NCBI RefSeq assembly: GCF_000186865.1
Contig: NW_008705564.1
Coordinates: forward strand, 1,051,929-1,115,928
DNA from: Aureococcus anophagefferens
Taxonomy: Eukaryota; Sar; Pelagophyceae; Pelagomonadales; Pelagomonadaceae
Direction: 5' to 3'
DNA: 64,000 bases
Positions 26,971 through 35,730 of this stretch are shown piece by piece. The notes under the pieces were generated by a model. That model searched no databases. It was not told the origin of the DNA and saw only the letters and a program-made list of their open reading frames with translations. The position numbers and the translations under genes are program-made. The stretch's first letter is position 1; the number at the start of each line of letters is the position of its first letter.

Positions 26971-28290
26971 ATGCTGATTACGATGCTGCTCGACGAATCG
27001 TACGACTACCATGTCTGCTACTACCGGCTGCAATTCGCGTGCCAGGCCTGCTGGTGGGGCCTCGTCTACTTGCTCTCCGGCGGCCGGTGGGTCTACGAGC
27101 TCGGCGACGCGTCCGTCGCGACGTCGCCGGCCTGGCTCGTGGGCCCGCCGCAGCACTCCGTGGGCAACCTCATGGTCTGGCTCCACGCGCGGCGGCGGAC
27201 GGTCTACCTCGCCATGCCCTACATGCTCGGCGTCGCGGCCTTTGGCGACAACGCGCGCTACTTCTTCCCGCGCTACGTCGCCGCGCTCGCCGTGTCGCTC
27301 TATCACGCCGCCGAGACGGCGCTGAGCCGGCGCCACGGCGAGTACGGCCTGCTCTACAGCGCCTGGGGCTGCTGCCTGCCGGCGGCCTGGGCCAGGGGCG
27401 CCTGCCTCGGCGCGGCGACGCACTTCGTGCTGTCCGCGGGCGCCGCGAAGATTCGGGTCGGCGGACTGGGGTGGTGCCGCGGGTCGACGCTGCGGACCTA
27501 CCTCAAAGCCTACCGCGAGTCGAAGTCGGCGCTGACGCGGCCGTTCTCGCCGGCCCTGTCCTCCTTCGTCGCGACCTACCTCGCGGCGCCCGCGGCCGTC
27601 GCGACGCTTCTCCTGGAGTGCGTCGCCGCGCCCGCGGCGCTCTTTTTAGCACCGCCCTACCGGGCCCACGTGACGACGGCGCTCGTGCTCATGCACGTCG
27701 GCATCTTCCTCGCCATGTCGGCCCAGGTGGGCCTGGCCTTCGTGACGGCGCTGCCCGTGTACGTCTTGGGCTTCTGCGGCGGACCGCTGGACCGCGGCCC
27801 CCGGCTGCTCGCGGCGCTCGTCGGCCTCGGCCCGACGGCCTGGAGCCTCGGGGCCGGGCGATCGATCCCCGAGACCTGGCCCCTGTCGCCCTGCGCGCTC
27901 TTCATGTTCGACGGGCCCCAGGCGGACGCGCTCGCGGCGAGGACGATGACGGGCGCGACGCGCCTCGTGCTCGCGCCGCGCGACTTCGACGAAACAACGC
28001 TGGTCGGCGCGACGGTCTGCTACGCCTTCAAGCCCCGCGCGCCGTCGACGGCCGCCGTCGTCCACGACGCGGTCCTGCGGACGCTGGGCTTCACGCTCTG
28101 CCCGTCCGAGGAGGTCCTCAAACTGCTCTCGGACCCCGCCTGGGACCCCGCGGCCCTCGTCGCCGCGACGGAGGCCTGGCTCCGGCGCGAGCGGACCCTC
28201 GCGGAGACGACGACGGGCAGGAAGCTCGCGCGCGCGTTCTTCGTCGAGGTCGACGCCGCGGGGACCGCGGTGGCGCGGCGCTTAGTCTAG
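26971..28290 (+). CDS. Multi-pass membrane protein, HTTM-like
   Basis: The 439-aa product starts MLITMLLDESYDYHVCYYRL; a stop codon lies just upstream in frame, though a 5' exon cannot be excluded. Hydrophobic segments occur around residues 20-35, 70-105, 125-155, 200-225 and 240-275. The segment AAKIRVGGLGWCRGSTLRTYL resembles the conserved stretch of HTTM domains (the membrane region shared with vitamin-K-dependent carboxylases). The C-terminal ~150 residues are soluble, with CYAFKPRAPSTAAVVHDAVL and FTLCPSEEVLKLL. HTTM proteins occur in ER or plasma membranes; the substrate is unknown. Its stop codon overlaps that of the convergent gene. Confidence 0.68.
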   Translation: MLITMLLDESYDYHVCYYRLQFACQACWWGLVYLLSGGRWVYELGDASVATSPAWLVGPPQHSVGNLMVWLHARRRTVYLAMPYMLGVAAFGDNARYFFPRYVAALAVSLYHAAETALSRRHGEYGLLYSAWGCCLPAAWARGACLGAATHFVLSAGAAKIRVGGLGWCRGSTLRTYLKAYRESKSALTRPFSPALSSFVATYLAAPAAVATLLLECVAAPAALFLAPPYRAHVTTALVLMHVGIFLAMSAQVGLAFVTALPVYVLGFCGGPLDRGPRLLAALVGLGPTAWSLGAGRSIPETWPLSPCALFMFDGPQADALAARTMTGATRLVLAPRDFDETTLVGATVCYAFKPRAPSTAAVVHDAVLRTLGFTLCPSEEVLKLLSDPAWDPAALVAATEAWLRRERTLAETTTGRKLARAFFVEVDAAGTAVARRLV

Positions 28291-29696
28291 GTGCCCGGGT
28301 AGGCGACCTTGTTGCCCCGTTCGTCGTGGAGGATGGACGTGTCCTTGGAGATGCCGAAGGGGTAGGACTGGGGGTAGTTGCCCGGCGCGCGGCGCGCGTG
28401 GTGCCACGTGTAGTTCGACGAGTAGCCCGGCGGCCAGGGCTCGTCGGGCTCGCTCCTCGGCAGGCCGCAGGCCATGGGCCGGTCGAAGCCGCCGTGGGAC
28501 GCGTCGAGGCACTCCGTGCCCCAGATCAGGTTCACCGCGCCGTACTCCGGGAGCCGCGGGAAGTCGTGGTCGTAGAACTGGCCCTTGACCGTCCGCGCGA
28601 AGTCGCGCCATTTGTTCACCCACCAGGGCGTCGCGAAGGCGATGAAGGAGTGGCCCGTGCGGTGGCCCTCGTCGATGGCGCCCTTGACGCCCAGGATCGC
28701 GTCGTCGATCGCGCGGCTCCACGGCTTCGGCAGCCAGATGAAGTGCGCGAACGTCACGACGGACAGGTCGCCCGTGGACGCGGCGAGGGGCACGGCCTGG
28801 CCGTAGCCGCAGTAGGGCGCCTCCATCCAGGCGTTCTTCGTTTTGGGGTAGGCGAGCTGGACGTTGTAGCGCGCGGGCAGGTAGTGGACGTGGACGTCGC
28901 GGCGCCCCACGGCGAGGTTGATCAGATCCTGGCCGCCGGACATGTAGCCGTCGCTCGCGACGGCCACCCTCGCGCACCAGGCCGTCCAGCCGATGGCCGC
29001 CATGCGCCGGTTGTTGAAGACGAGGACGCCGTAGTTCGTGCCGTCCTTGAACGCGAAGCCCTGGGGGCGCGACGCGTTGACGAGCGCGGCGCGGCGCGCC
29101 GCGTCGTGGAACGCGGGGTAGCCCTCCAGCACGTTGCCGATGCCGTACTTGCGCTTCTCCTCGCTGGCGATCTCGAAGGCCGTGAACTCGCGCCAGCACT
29201 CCTTCGGGTAGAGGCGGATCATGCCGACGGCTTCGACCTTGGGGATCTCCTCGAGGAGGCGCGCGTCGTTCGTGAAGACGTCGTAGTCGATGCAGACCGT
29301 GTGGTCGATGCCCAGGGCCCATAAAAGCTCGGGCACGACCATCTGGAAGTAGCACTCGACGGGCCAGGGCGTCTTGTAGAACGACGCGCGGTCGTTGTTG
29401 CTGTAGCGCAACCGCTGCACGGCGGAGAGGAGCGGGCTCGCGGCGACGTCGACCCAGAGCACCTCGACGACGTCCGCGTAGGGTCCCACGGCGTCGGCGA
29501 CCTCGCGGCTGCCCCGGTGCTTGGCGTCCATGGCCACGAAGAGCCGCGCGTCCTCGTAGAAGACCTTGGCGCGGAGCAGCGCGACGAGGCCCGGCGCGAG
29601 GCCGCGCGTGTCGCTCGTCGTGACGAAGGCCAGCGACGCGCTCGTCCTCTGCGCGAGGCACGCGACGAGCAGCGCGACGACGACATGGCGCGCCAT
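28287..29696 (-). CDS. Secreted glycosyltransferase-like protein with an acidic DxD motif
   Basis: The 469-aa product starts with a signal peptide (MARHVVVALLVACLAQRTSA). The core has SLAFVTTSDTRGLAPGLVAL at the first strand, TPWPVECYFQMVVPELLWAL, and ALGIDHTVCIDYDVFTND, with the DYD placed after a hydrophobic strand as in GT8-type metal-dependent transferases. KDGTNYGVLVFNNRRM and DGYMSGGQDLINLAV follow in the expected order (a bound-substrate loop and a late Gln-Asp). The C-terminus is Trp/Tyr-rich (WPPGYSSNYTWHH). It probably adds a sugar in the Golgi. The start was chosen at the signal peptide; an upstream ATG at 29759 adds only a short hydrophobic leader. Confidence 0.75.
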   Translation of the reverse strand: MARHVVVALLVACLAQRTSASLAFVTTSDTRGLAPGLVALLRAKVFYEDARLFVAMDAKHRGSREVADAVGPYADVVEVLWVDVAASPLLSAVQRLRYSNNDRASFYKTPWPVECYFQMVVPELLWALGIDHTVCIDYDVFTNDARLLEEIPKVEAVGMIRLYPKECWREFTAFEIASEEKRKYGIGNVLEGYPAFHDAARRAALVNASRPQGFAFKDGTNYGVLVFNNRRMAAIGWTAWCARVAVASDGYMSGGQDLINLAVGRRDVHVHYLPARYNVQLAYPKTKNAWMEAPYCGYGQAVPLAASTGDLSVVTFAHFIWLPKPWSRAIDDAILGVKGAIDEGHRTGHSFIAFATPWWVNKWRDFARTVKGQFYDHDFPRLPEYGAVNLIWGTECLDASHGGFDRPMACGLPRSEPDEPWPPGYSSNYTWHHARRAPGNYPQSYPFGISKDTSILHDERGNKVAYPGT

Positions 29697-29763
29697 CGCG
29701 CGCTGCCCGTCAGCGATGCAAGGTGAAGGCAATAAAAAAATAGTTAAAATCGGTGCCACGTCC

Positions 29764-31495
29764 CTAGGCGTCCTCGGCGTAGTCGTAGCCCGAGCACCCG
29801 GGGTACCCGCCCGACATGAAGTCGAGGTCGGTCTGGATGGAGAAGCCCGTCGGGTCGATGATGTAGTGCTGCTCGCAGGAGAAGGCGTAGGTCGTCGACT
29901 TGTTGGCGATGGGGTAGATCCGCGCGTAGTTGGCCGTGAAGGCCTCGACGATGGACGCGCCCGACGTGCCGGGCAGGTCCATGGCGTAGTGGTTGTCGCC
30001 CCACTTGTCGTGGACGGACGGCGACGTGTCGACCGCCGCGTGCGACGCCCAGAGCGTCGCCTCGAGGTCCGCGACGGTGAACTTCGCGTCGTCGTCGCGC
30101 TGGACGAAGCAGACGTCGCTCCCGGCCCAGCCCCACTGGTAGCACTTGCGGGCCACGCCGGCCGCCTTGACGTCGAGGACCTCGACGGCGCCGAGGACGG
30201 ACTCGTAGAACGTCGCGACGGCGGCGAGGTCCGAGACGCCGCGCGTCACGGCCACGCCGTAGAGCAGGTTGTTGTAGGTCGATTTCACCGTCGTGGACAT
30301 GCGCACGGCCGTGCGGTTGCTCATGCGCGTCTCCATCGCCAGCGTCGGCGTCGTCTTCGAATTCTGGGACACGAGCTCCAGGATCATCTGCGATTTGGGC
30401 ACGTGGACCAGGAGCGAGTGCCAGGTCTCGCCCTCGGCGCTCGTCCAGGAGAAGCGCAGCGTCGGCACGCCGTCCTTCGCGAAGGCGTCGCCGTACGCGT
30501 CGAGGTCCGCGGCGTAGAGGACGACGTTGAAGTCGAAGAACGCGTCGTAGGCGCCCGACGAGAAGTTGGCCACCTTGGCGGCGAAGACGGCCTCGACCTC
30601 GGAGACGTTGAGGCCGCCCGCCGTCTCGCTGGACCAGACGTCGACGAGGTGGAGGCCGAAGCCCTCGCTCCGCTCGGGCTGGAGGCGCCGCGCCGCCGCG
30701 ACTTCGTCCAAGTCGACGTCGAGGGTCAGCGCGTCCTGGCCGGGCTTGGCGAAGTAGGTCGCGGCGACGCAGCCCGGCGTCGCCGCGCAGGCCTTGCAGC
30801 ACGTGTCCGGCATGTTCGCGTACGTCGCGTATATGGCCACGTCGCCCGACGACGAATCGTCGAAGGCGGAGCCGGTCGTGTAGGCGCAGTCGTCGCCGGG
30901 CGTGCCCGCGTAGGTGAGCGCCGTGGGCTCCTTGGCGCTCGTGCTCGGCGCGGCGTCGCCGACGGACGAGTACATGTGGCAGTTGCGGTCGTAGATGAAG
31001 CCGGGCTCGACGAGCTGCGCTCGCCCCTGGGTCTTGGCCTGGGCAGCAAAAGGGTGATTCAACGTCGCTTCAACATGAGTGTTCCGCGCGCGCGCGTTCC
31101 GGAAAAAGCATCCACGCTTCGAGAGCGTTCCGAGAGATGATCGCTCGTCCAAAAGTCAGCCGAAACGAGCGGAAATCGGCCGAGAAAGCAGCCTTTGAAG
31201 TTGGGAATTTCGCCCTCTTTTGCTGCCCTGGGTCTTGGCCCCGTCGGGCGAGCGCGCGCCCTCCTTGCACACGTTGGACGGGCAGGAGTCGATGGCCACC
31301 GTGACGGGCAGGTACTTGAGCATGAACTCGAGGCCGGGCAGCGGATCCGAGGAGGCGTAGGTGGACCTATTGGCATGCGTTTCGAGTCGTTTGCATGCGT
31401 GTGACGCTGCGTGTCGACTTGGCGAGGCCGTCGCCCATGCCCTGGGCATCGGCGAAGGCGAGCAGCGCGGAGGCGACGGTCGCGCGAATGAACAT
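29764..31495 (-). CDS. Secreted protein with a PAN-like Cys cluster and a VOC/glyoxalase-like domain
   Basis: Exons 31419..31495, 31240..31366 and 29764..31038 give 492 aa. The signal peptide is MFIRATVASALLAFADA. Exon 2 encodes LEFMLKYLPVTVAIDSCPS. After the introner comes a Cys motif TCCKACAATPGCVAATYF resembling PAN/apple domains. A C-terminal module has the VOC pattern VSDLAAVATFYESVLGAVEV and ends with a conserved-looking EQHYIIDPTGFSIQTDLDF. VOC folds bind metal and act on small oxygenated substrates, but no complete metal triad is assigned. Intron 1 (31367..31418) is only 52 nt with GTCGACAC and GTCCACCT at the ends. Intron 2 is a family A introner with GC-AG ends. The gene lies 67 bp upstream of the secreted glycosyltransferase on the same strand. 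Confidence 0.7.
31039..31230 (-). mobile_element. Family A introner element, full length
   Basis: The 192-bp element has near-perfect terminal inverted repeats (CTGGGCAGCAAAAG and CTTTTGCTGCCCTG on the plus strand) and a perfect 9-bp flanking duplication GGTCTTGGC (31030-31038 and 31231-31239). As an intron (31039..31239, minus) it uses GC from the duplication and AG from the terminal repeat, and joins SPDG to AKTQGRAQLV exactly. Confidence 0.9.
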
Positions 31496-31708
31496 CGTGT
31501 GTGGCGATCGTAAGCTGCCTATTGGTCCTTTTGGGCTGCCGTGTTTCGGATCGGCAAGTGCAAATTGACGTCTCGTTTCACCCACTGCTCAATTGACTCT
31601 AGCGACGCTCTCAATGCTCTCTCACGCACCAACCCGACGATTGTTCGCACCGCTGCAGCGCGTCTCCACCTAGCTGCGTTGCCAGACCGACGCGCTACCG
31701 AAAAAACA
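31496..31708. promoter_or_regulatory. 213-bp divergent promoter region
   Basis: This spacer separates the secreted VOC-like gene (start 31495, minus) from the MYND gene (start 31709, plus). The middle (about 31500-31620) is AT-richer than the genes. AAAAAACA immediately precedes the MYND ATG. No further motif is assigned. Confidence 0.35.
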
Positions 31709-32704
31709 ATGGCCGAGAACAAGCGCGAGGGCGACCTCCTGACGCACGACTCCCGCAGCTGCGTCCTCTTCCTGGGCACCTGCGCCGGGTCCGGCGCCGC
31801 GGACCAGAAGCCCGTGGACTTCCGGCGCATGGGCCCGAAGATCCACCGCGGCGCCGCGAGCGCGTCGTACCAGGCCGAGCTCCTCGCGCGGCTGAAAAAC
31901 GCCGTCGACGCGGAGGGCACCGATCTCGAGAAGCTCGTGCTCGCCGAGGGCGCCGCGCCCGCGGCGGCGGCGGGCCACGTCTTCCTCGTCACCTGCCTGC
32001 CGGCCGACGTCGCCCGGAAGGCCGCGGACGTCGCGCTGCGCATCCGCGCGGGCACGCGCCACGAGGCCGATGGTCTGGTCCTGCCCGACGCCGCCGCGCT
32101 CGTCGCGTCGATCGACGTCGCGCCGCAGCTTCGTACCGACCTCATGCTCTTCATGAACGAGATCCTCGTCGCGCCCGCCAAGAGCGCCGTGCTCGCCTAC
32201 TCGACCGACGGCACCTACGCGGCCGTGCAGCGCAACTTCCCCGTCGAGCGCGCGCCGGCGAATGCCGACGAACTGCGCGCGGCCGTCGCGGGCAAGCCCT
32301 TCGCGTCCTGCTTCTGGTGCGCGGCGCCCGCGTTGGCCGAGCCCCTCAAGGCCTGCGGGCGCTGCGCCAGGGTCGCCTACTGCGGCCGCGAGTGCCAGCT
32401 CAAGGACTGGGCCGCGTTCCACAAGGGCGGCGAGTGCAGGGGCCTCGCCAAGGGCGGCGACGCCGCGCTCGCCTGCATGGGGCCGACGCGGGCGGCGACG
32501 CTCCGCGTGCCGACGAACGTGTCGCCGCGGCTGCCCGTCGACCTCAAGCCGCCCTTCGACGGCGACGTGATCTGCGCCTACCTCACGAACCTCGATGACG
32601 ACGGGAGCGTGGGGCCGGCGACGGCGCCGCACCCGCTCGGCTGGCACCTGATCCCGCGGGAGCGGTGGGCCTACGAGAAGAACAAGTTCTCCTACGCCGC
32701 GTAA
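31709..32704 (+). CDS. MYND zinc-finger protein
   Basis: The 331-aa product starts MAENKREGDLLTHDSRSCVL. Residues ~1-185 are an uncharacterised alpha/beta region. The MYND finger is at ~196-236: CFWCAAPALAEPLKAC, GRCARVAYCGREC, QLKDWAAFHKGGEC, with the full Cys/His ligand set in the expected order. MYND domains bind proline-rich peptides and commonly occur in regulators and in SMYD methyltransferases, but no SET domain is seen here. The C-terminal ~90 residues contain DGDVICAYLTNLDDDGSVG and end RWAYEKNKFSYAA. Its stop is 15 bp from the stop of the convergent CCCH gene. Confidence 0.82.
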   Translation: MAENKREGDLLTHDSRSCVLFLGTCAGSGAADQKPVDFRRMGPKIHRGAASASYQAELLARLKNAVDAEGTDLEKLVLAEGAAPAAAAGHVFLVTCLPADVARKAADVALRIRAGTRHEADGLVLPDAAALVASIDVAPQLRTDLMLFMNEILVAPAKSAVLAYSTDGTYAAVQRNFPVERAPANADELRAAVAGKPFASCFWCAAPALAEPLKACGRCARVAYCGRECQLKDWAAFHKGGECRGLAKGGDAALACMGPTRAATLRVPTNVSPRLPVDLKPPFDGDVICAYLTNLDDDGSVGPATAPHPLGWHLIPRERWAYEKNKFSYAA

Positions 32705-32719
32705 TCCGTCTCGTTCGTC

Positions 32720-33697
32720 TTATTGCCCCCGCGCGAACCCGTCCTTCTTGCCCCCGGAGCTCTTGCCCTGCTTCTTCTTCTTGCCCTGCTTCTTCCGCGC
32801 GGCCGCGGCCTCCAGGCCGCGGCGGCGGCGCGCGCGCATCGCCGGGTCGGCCTTGGCCGCGGCCCGCAGCGCCTTCGAGCCCGCGGCGAGGCCCGCGGCG
32901 GACGCGTCGGGGCAGCACGCGAGGAGCGCGCGGAACGGCCTTTCGCTCGACACGAGCGCGTCCAAAACGGCGGCGGACGACGGCGCGCGCGGCCGGGCCT
33001 CGTCCGCGGCGGAGTCGCCGCGCGACCGGGCCCGGGGCCGCGGCGCCGCGCCGCCGGCGAAGCTCCGCCAGACGTCGTCGGCGCCGGCGTCGAAGGCGAG
33101 CGCGGCGCCCGACGCCGCGTACGCGACGTCCTTCGCGCGCCGCAGCAACGAGCGCTGCCGCGCGAGCAGCAGCGCCGGCCGCGCGCGGCGCTTCGCCGCG
33201 ACCACGGCGCCTGACGCGAGCGACGCGGCGCGGAGCTTCCGGCAGGTGCCCGCGGCGCGCGTCGCGGGCGAAAAGCGGAAGACGACGTCCAGCAGCGCGT
33301 CCGCCAGCGCGTCGAAGGCGCCCGCCGCGCCGCCCGGCGCGACGCGCGCGGGGAAGAGCTGTTCGTCGACGCGCGCCAGCCGCGCCACGGCGCGCGCCGT
33401 CGTCTCCGTCGGCGCCGCGACGGCGCAGCGCGCGGTGTACGGGCCGAGCGTCTCCGCGTGCGACCACTTGCACCGCCGGTTCGTGCAGCCGTCGTCGAAG
33501 AAGTGCGCCGCGCAGAGCTTGGGCCGCTCCGGCGCGACGAGCCAGACCTCCGGGTCGGGGTCGCCCCGGAAGAGGGCGTTGAGGACGTCGAGCGGCTCGA
33601 CGAGGAGGCCCTTCTCCCGCAGCTCCTTTTTTTCCTTGCGCTCGGCCTTGCGCCGCTCGGCCTTTTCGACGCGGTGCTGCCAGTTGCCCTTGACCAT
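32720..33697 (-). CDS. CCCH-type zinc-finger protein
   Basis: The 325-aa product starts MVKGNWQHRVEKAERRK, a basic helix. A single CCCH finger lies at ~62-80 (CAAHFFDDGCTNRRCKWSH; spacing C-x8-C-x4-C-x3-H), a class that usually binds RNA. The central region is Ala/Arg-rich and helical. The C-terminus is strongly basic (EAAAARKKQGKKKKQGKSS). N-terminal basic helix, one CCCH finger and basic tail together suggest an RNA- or ribosome-associated protein. I do not recognise the orthologue. An in-frame ATG 21 bp upstream is an alternative start. Confidence 0.72.
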   Translation of the reverse strand: MVKGNWQHRVEKAERRKAERKEKKELREKGLLVEPLDVLNALFRGDPDPEVWLVAPERPKLCAAHFFDDGCTNRRCKWSHAETLGPYTARCAVAAPTETTARAVARLARVDEQLFPARVAPGGAAGAFDALADALLDVVFRFSPATRAAGTCRKLRAASLASGAVVAAKRRARPALLLARQRSLLRRAKDVAYAASGAALAFDAGADDVWRSFAGGAAPRPRARSRGDSAADEARPRAPSSAAVLDALVSSERPFRALLACCPDASAAGLAAGSKALRAAAKADPAMRARRRRGLEAAAARKKQGKKKKQGKSSGGKKDGFARGQ

Positions 33698-34679
33698 GTC
33701 ACGGCTTTCAGTGGGCAATGTGAGCGCTCAATTTCACGGCGCGGTGCGCTCGATGGTGGTGTCAAGAGGGCAATGTCAGCGCGCGGCCGACGCCAGCTCC
33801 ATGCTCACTTGCGAGAGCCCTTCAATGTGGATGATGCTGCTATCGCGCGCAGATACTTTTTAGGCTGGTCGTGCAGAGCATGAAGCAGCCCTGTTGCCGC
33901 TTCGCGTCGATAATTTCGTCTGAGACGCCAAAAGGCCAGGGGGCGGCATGGCAGCCCCCGTGCGGTCCAGGAACCCTCTGAGCGGTGGACAAATTACGCG
34001 TTTCGGCATCGGATCCGGTGTCTCGTGCCGCGCCACCGATTTTGTCCACGGGAGAGCTTGCCGCTGGGCTGCGTTCGAGAGGAGTTGACGGGCGCGGGCG
34101 GGGACGCACCGCCCGAGTATGGTCGAGACAGAGTCTTTCGGCTGGACCTAAATGCGGTTCCGGCCTCGGAACCGGTGCCCCGAGGGGCGCCAAGCTTTAG
34201 GTCCAGCGATCTCGCCCCTGTTTCGACGGTAACGGGAGCCGCCGCGGGCCGCGGCGGCGCCCGAGCCCGACCAGACGAGCTCGACCATATCGAGCCCCGC
34301 GACCTAACCCTTGCACCGAGGCGATGCGTGGGTGACGACGAACGATCTCTGGTGCTGCGAGGGCTCAAATCTAGCTCGAAGGGGTCGGGGAAGCCGAACG
34401 CGCCCCATCCCAGCCCATAAAACCTCTCGTTCGCGTCGCCCCGCAATCGGCTCGATGTCGAGTTTTCGCCGTTGCCTCGTCCGTACGCGCGCGGTCAACA
34501 AAGCCACTGGGATCGTGGTACGTCGTTGCATTATGGCTGGGCTGTGGGCCTGAGAAGCTGATGGATTCTCCATCGCACGCTCGAAAACGTGCTCGACGTT
34601 TCGAGCGAGTGCAACCGGCAAACATGGGCTCAGGGGTATCTGCGCGCGATAGCTGCCCTCGGCGAAGAAAGAGTGCACG
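33698..34679. other. Long intergenic region with nested inverted repeats
   Basis: At 982 bp this is the longest gene-free stretch between recognised genes. It lies between the CCCH gene (start 33697, minus) and MsrB (start 34680, plus). It is less GC-rich than coding DNA. It holds a 9-bp inverted pair (33985-33993 and 34041-34049) and the nested structure at 34141-34207. Open frames here (for example around 34025-34420) lack recognisable domains. It may encode a structured RNA, or simply contain two promoters. Confidence 0.45.
34141..34207. repeat. Nested hairpins: 12-bp outer stem with two inner stems
   Basis: GCTGGACCTAAA (34141-34152) pairs perfectly with 34196-34207. Inside it, GGTTCCG (34156-34162) pairs with CGGAACC (34167-34173), and GCCCC (34177-34181) pairs with GGGGC (34184-34188). 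The result is a closed three-way junction of 67 nt, the kind of fold expected of a structured RNA. No known RNA family was recognised and no tRNA motifs are present. Confidence 0.55.
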
Positions 34680-35387
34680 ATGGAGAAGCCCGACGAGGCG
34701 AGCGCCACGCGCTGCAACACGGACCCCTACTGGGACGCGCTCGGCGCCGCGAGCTGCGTCGGCTTCGTCGCCGCCATGTCGGCGTCCGCCGGCGGCTGGG
34801 ACATGCCGGGCCCGCAACAGATGACGCGGGGCGACTGCGACCAGTTGAACGCCACGGAGCCGCGCTTCAAAGCCGTCTGCCTGCGGGGCGGGACGGAGCC
34901 GCCGCGCAGCGGCAAATACGACAGTAAACGCACCGGCGACGGCGCGTTCCGCTGCGCGTGCTGCGGCGCGCCGCTCTTCGGCTCGGCGGCCAAGTTCGAG
35001 TCGGGCACGGGCTGGCCGTCGTTCCACAGCCCCTACGACGCGAGCGCCATCACCTACGCGAAGGACGCCTTAATTCACACGGAAGTGCGCTGCTCGCGCT
35101 GCGACGCGCATCTCGGCCACGTCTTCGGCGACGGTCCGAAGCCGACGGGGTTGCGCTACTGCATCAACAGCGCGTGCCTGGCGCTCGACGCGGGGACGCC
35201 GTCGAACATCGCGGGCAAGGGCGGCCTCCCCTGGGTCTGCCACTGGGCGTTGATGACCGCGCTGACCATCCTCGCGTGCTTCGGCGTCGCGCGGGCCCTC
35301 TGGCGGTACTGGGGCTTCTCCCTCGCCCGCGCCGCGCGGCGGAGAGCGAAGACGACGCCGTCGCTGGAGCTCGCCGCGGGGCTCTAA
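34680..35387 (+). CDS. msrB: Methionine-R-sulfoxide reductase B with a C-terminal membrane anchor
   Basis: The 235-aa product has the MsrB domain at ~65-175. It shows the zinc cysteines FRCACCGAPLF and CSRCDAHLGHVF, the substrate-site SGTGWPSFHSPYDASAITY, and the catalytic Cys in LRYCINSACLAL. It reduces the R-epimer of oxidised methionine in proteins, usually with thioredoxin. After the domain there is a hydrophobic helix (WALMTALTILACFGVARALW, ~196-215) and a basic tail, so the enzyme is probably tail-anchored to a membrane, which is unusual for MsrB. The N-terminal ~60 residues are a non-catalytic extension. The start MEKPDEASATRCN is the first ATG of the frame. Confidence 0.9.
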   Translation: MEKPDEASATRCNTDPYWDALGAASCVGFVAAMSASAGGWDMPGPQQMTRGDCDQLNATEPRFKAVCLRGGTEPPRSGKYDSKRTGDGAFRCACCGAPLFGSAAKFESGTGWPSFHSPYDASAITYAKDALIHTEVRCSRCDAHLGHVFGDGPKPTGLRYCINSACLALDAGTPSNIAGKGGLPWVCHWALMTALTILACFGVARALWRYWGFSLARAARRRAKTTPSLELAAGL

Positions 35388-35730
35388 CGGTCGTGAGTTT
35401 CCACCGTGGACACCCCTGCGTCTAGATTACCTCCGAGGCAAGGCCCGAGACGACATCTGTGCGTCCGATGAACTTCCGCGTCTTCAACCATTACGATGAA
35501 GATTGCATCCGCTCGTCACTGCTCGGCCGGCTGTGCTTCGCCTTCAGCCTCGAGCGTCTCACAGCAGCAAGAGCGGAAACAGGCCAGCCTCTCGCGAGAG
35601 CTGAAACTGTCTGATCCCCCGGCTGAGGGGCGGGGGCGCACACCGCGGACGCACGGCGCGCGCGAACGACCAAAAAACCGCGGCGCGAGGCGCCGCCGGC
35701 GAAGTTTAACGAAGAATTCGAGCCACCGCG
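35388..35730. other. Intergenic region with a short open frame
   Basis: This 343-bp region lies between MsrB and the next plus-strand gene. A 48-codon frame (35468..35614, starting MNFRVFNHYDEDCIRSS) could be an upstream ORF in the leader of the gene at 35731, but nothing supports translation apart from its openness. The last ~100 bp are purine-rich and precede the ATG. Confidence 0.4.

Noticed and set aside
34025..34420. A 131-codon frame in the intergenic region before MsrB
   Set aside because: No domain. It overlaps the nested hairpins and an opposing open frame of similar length.
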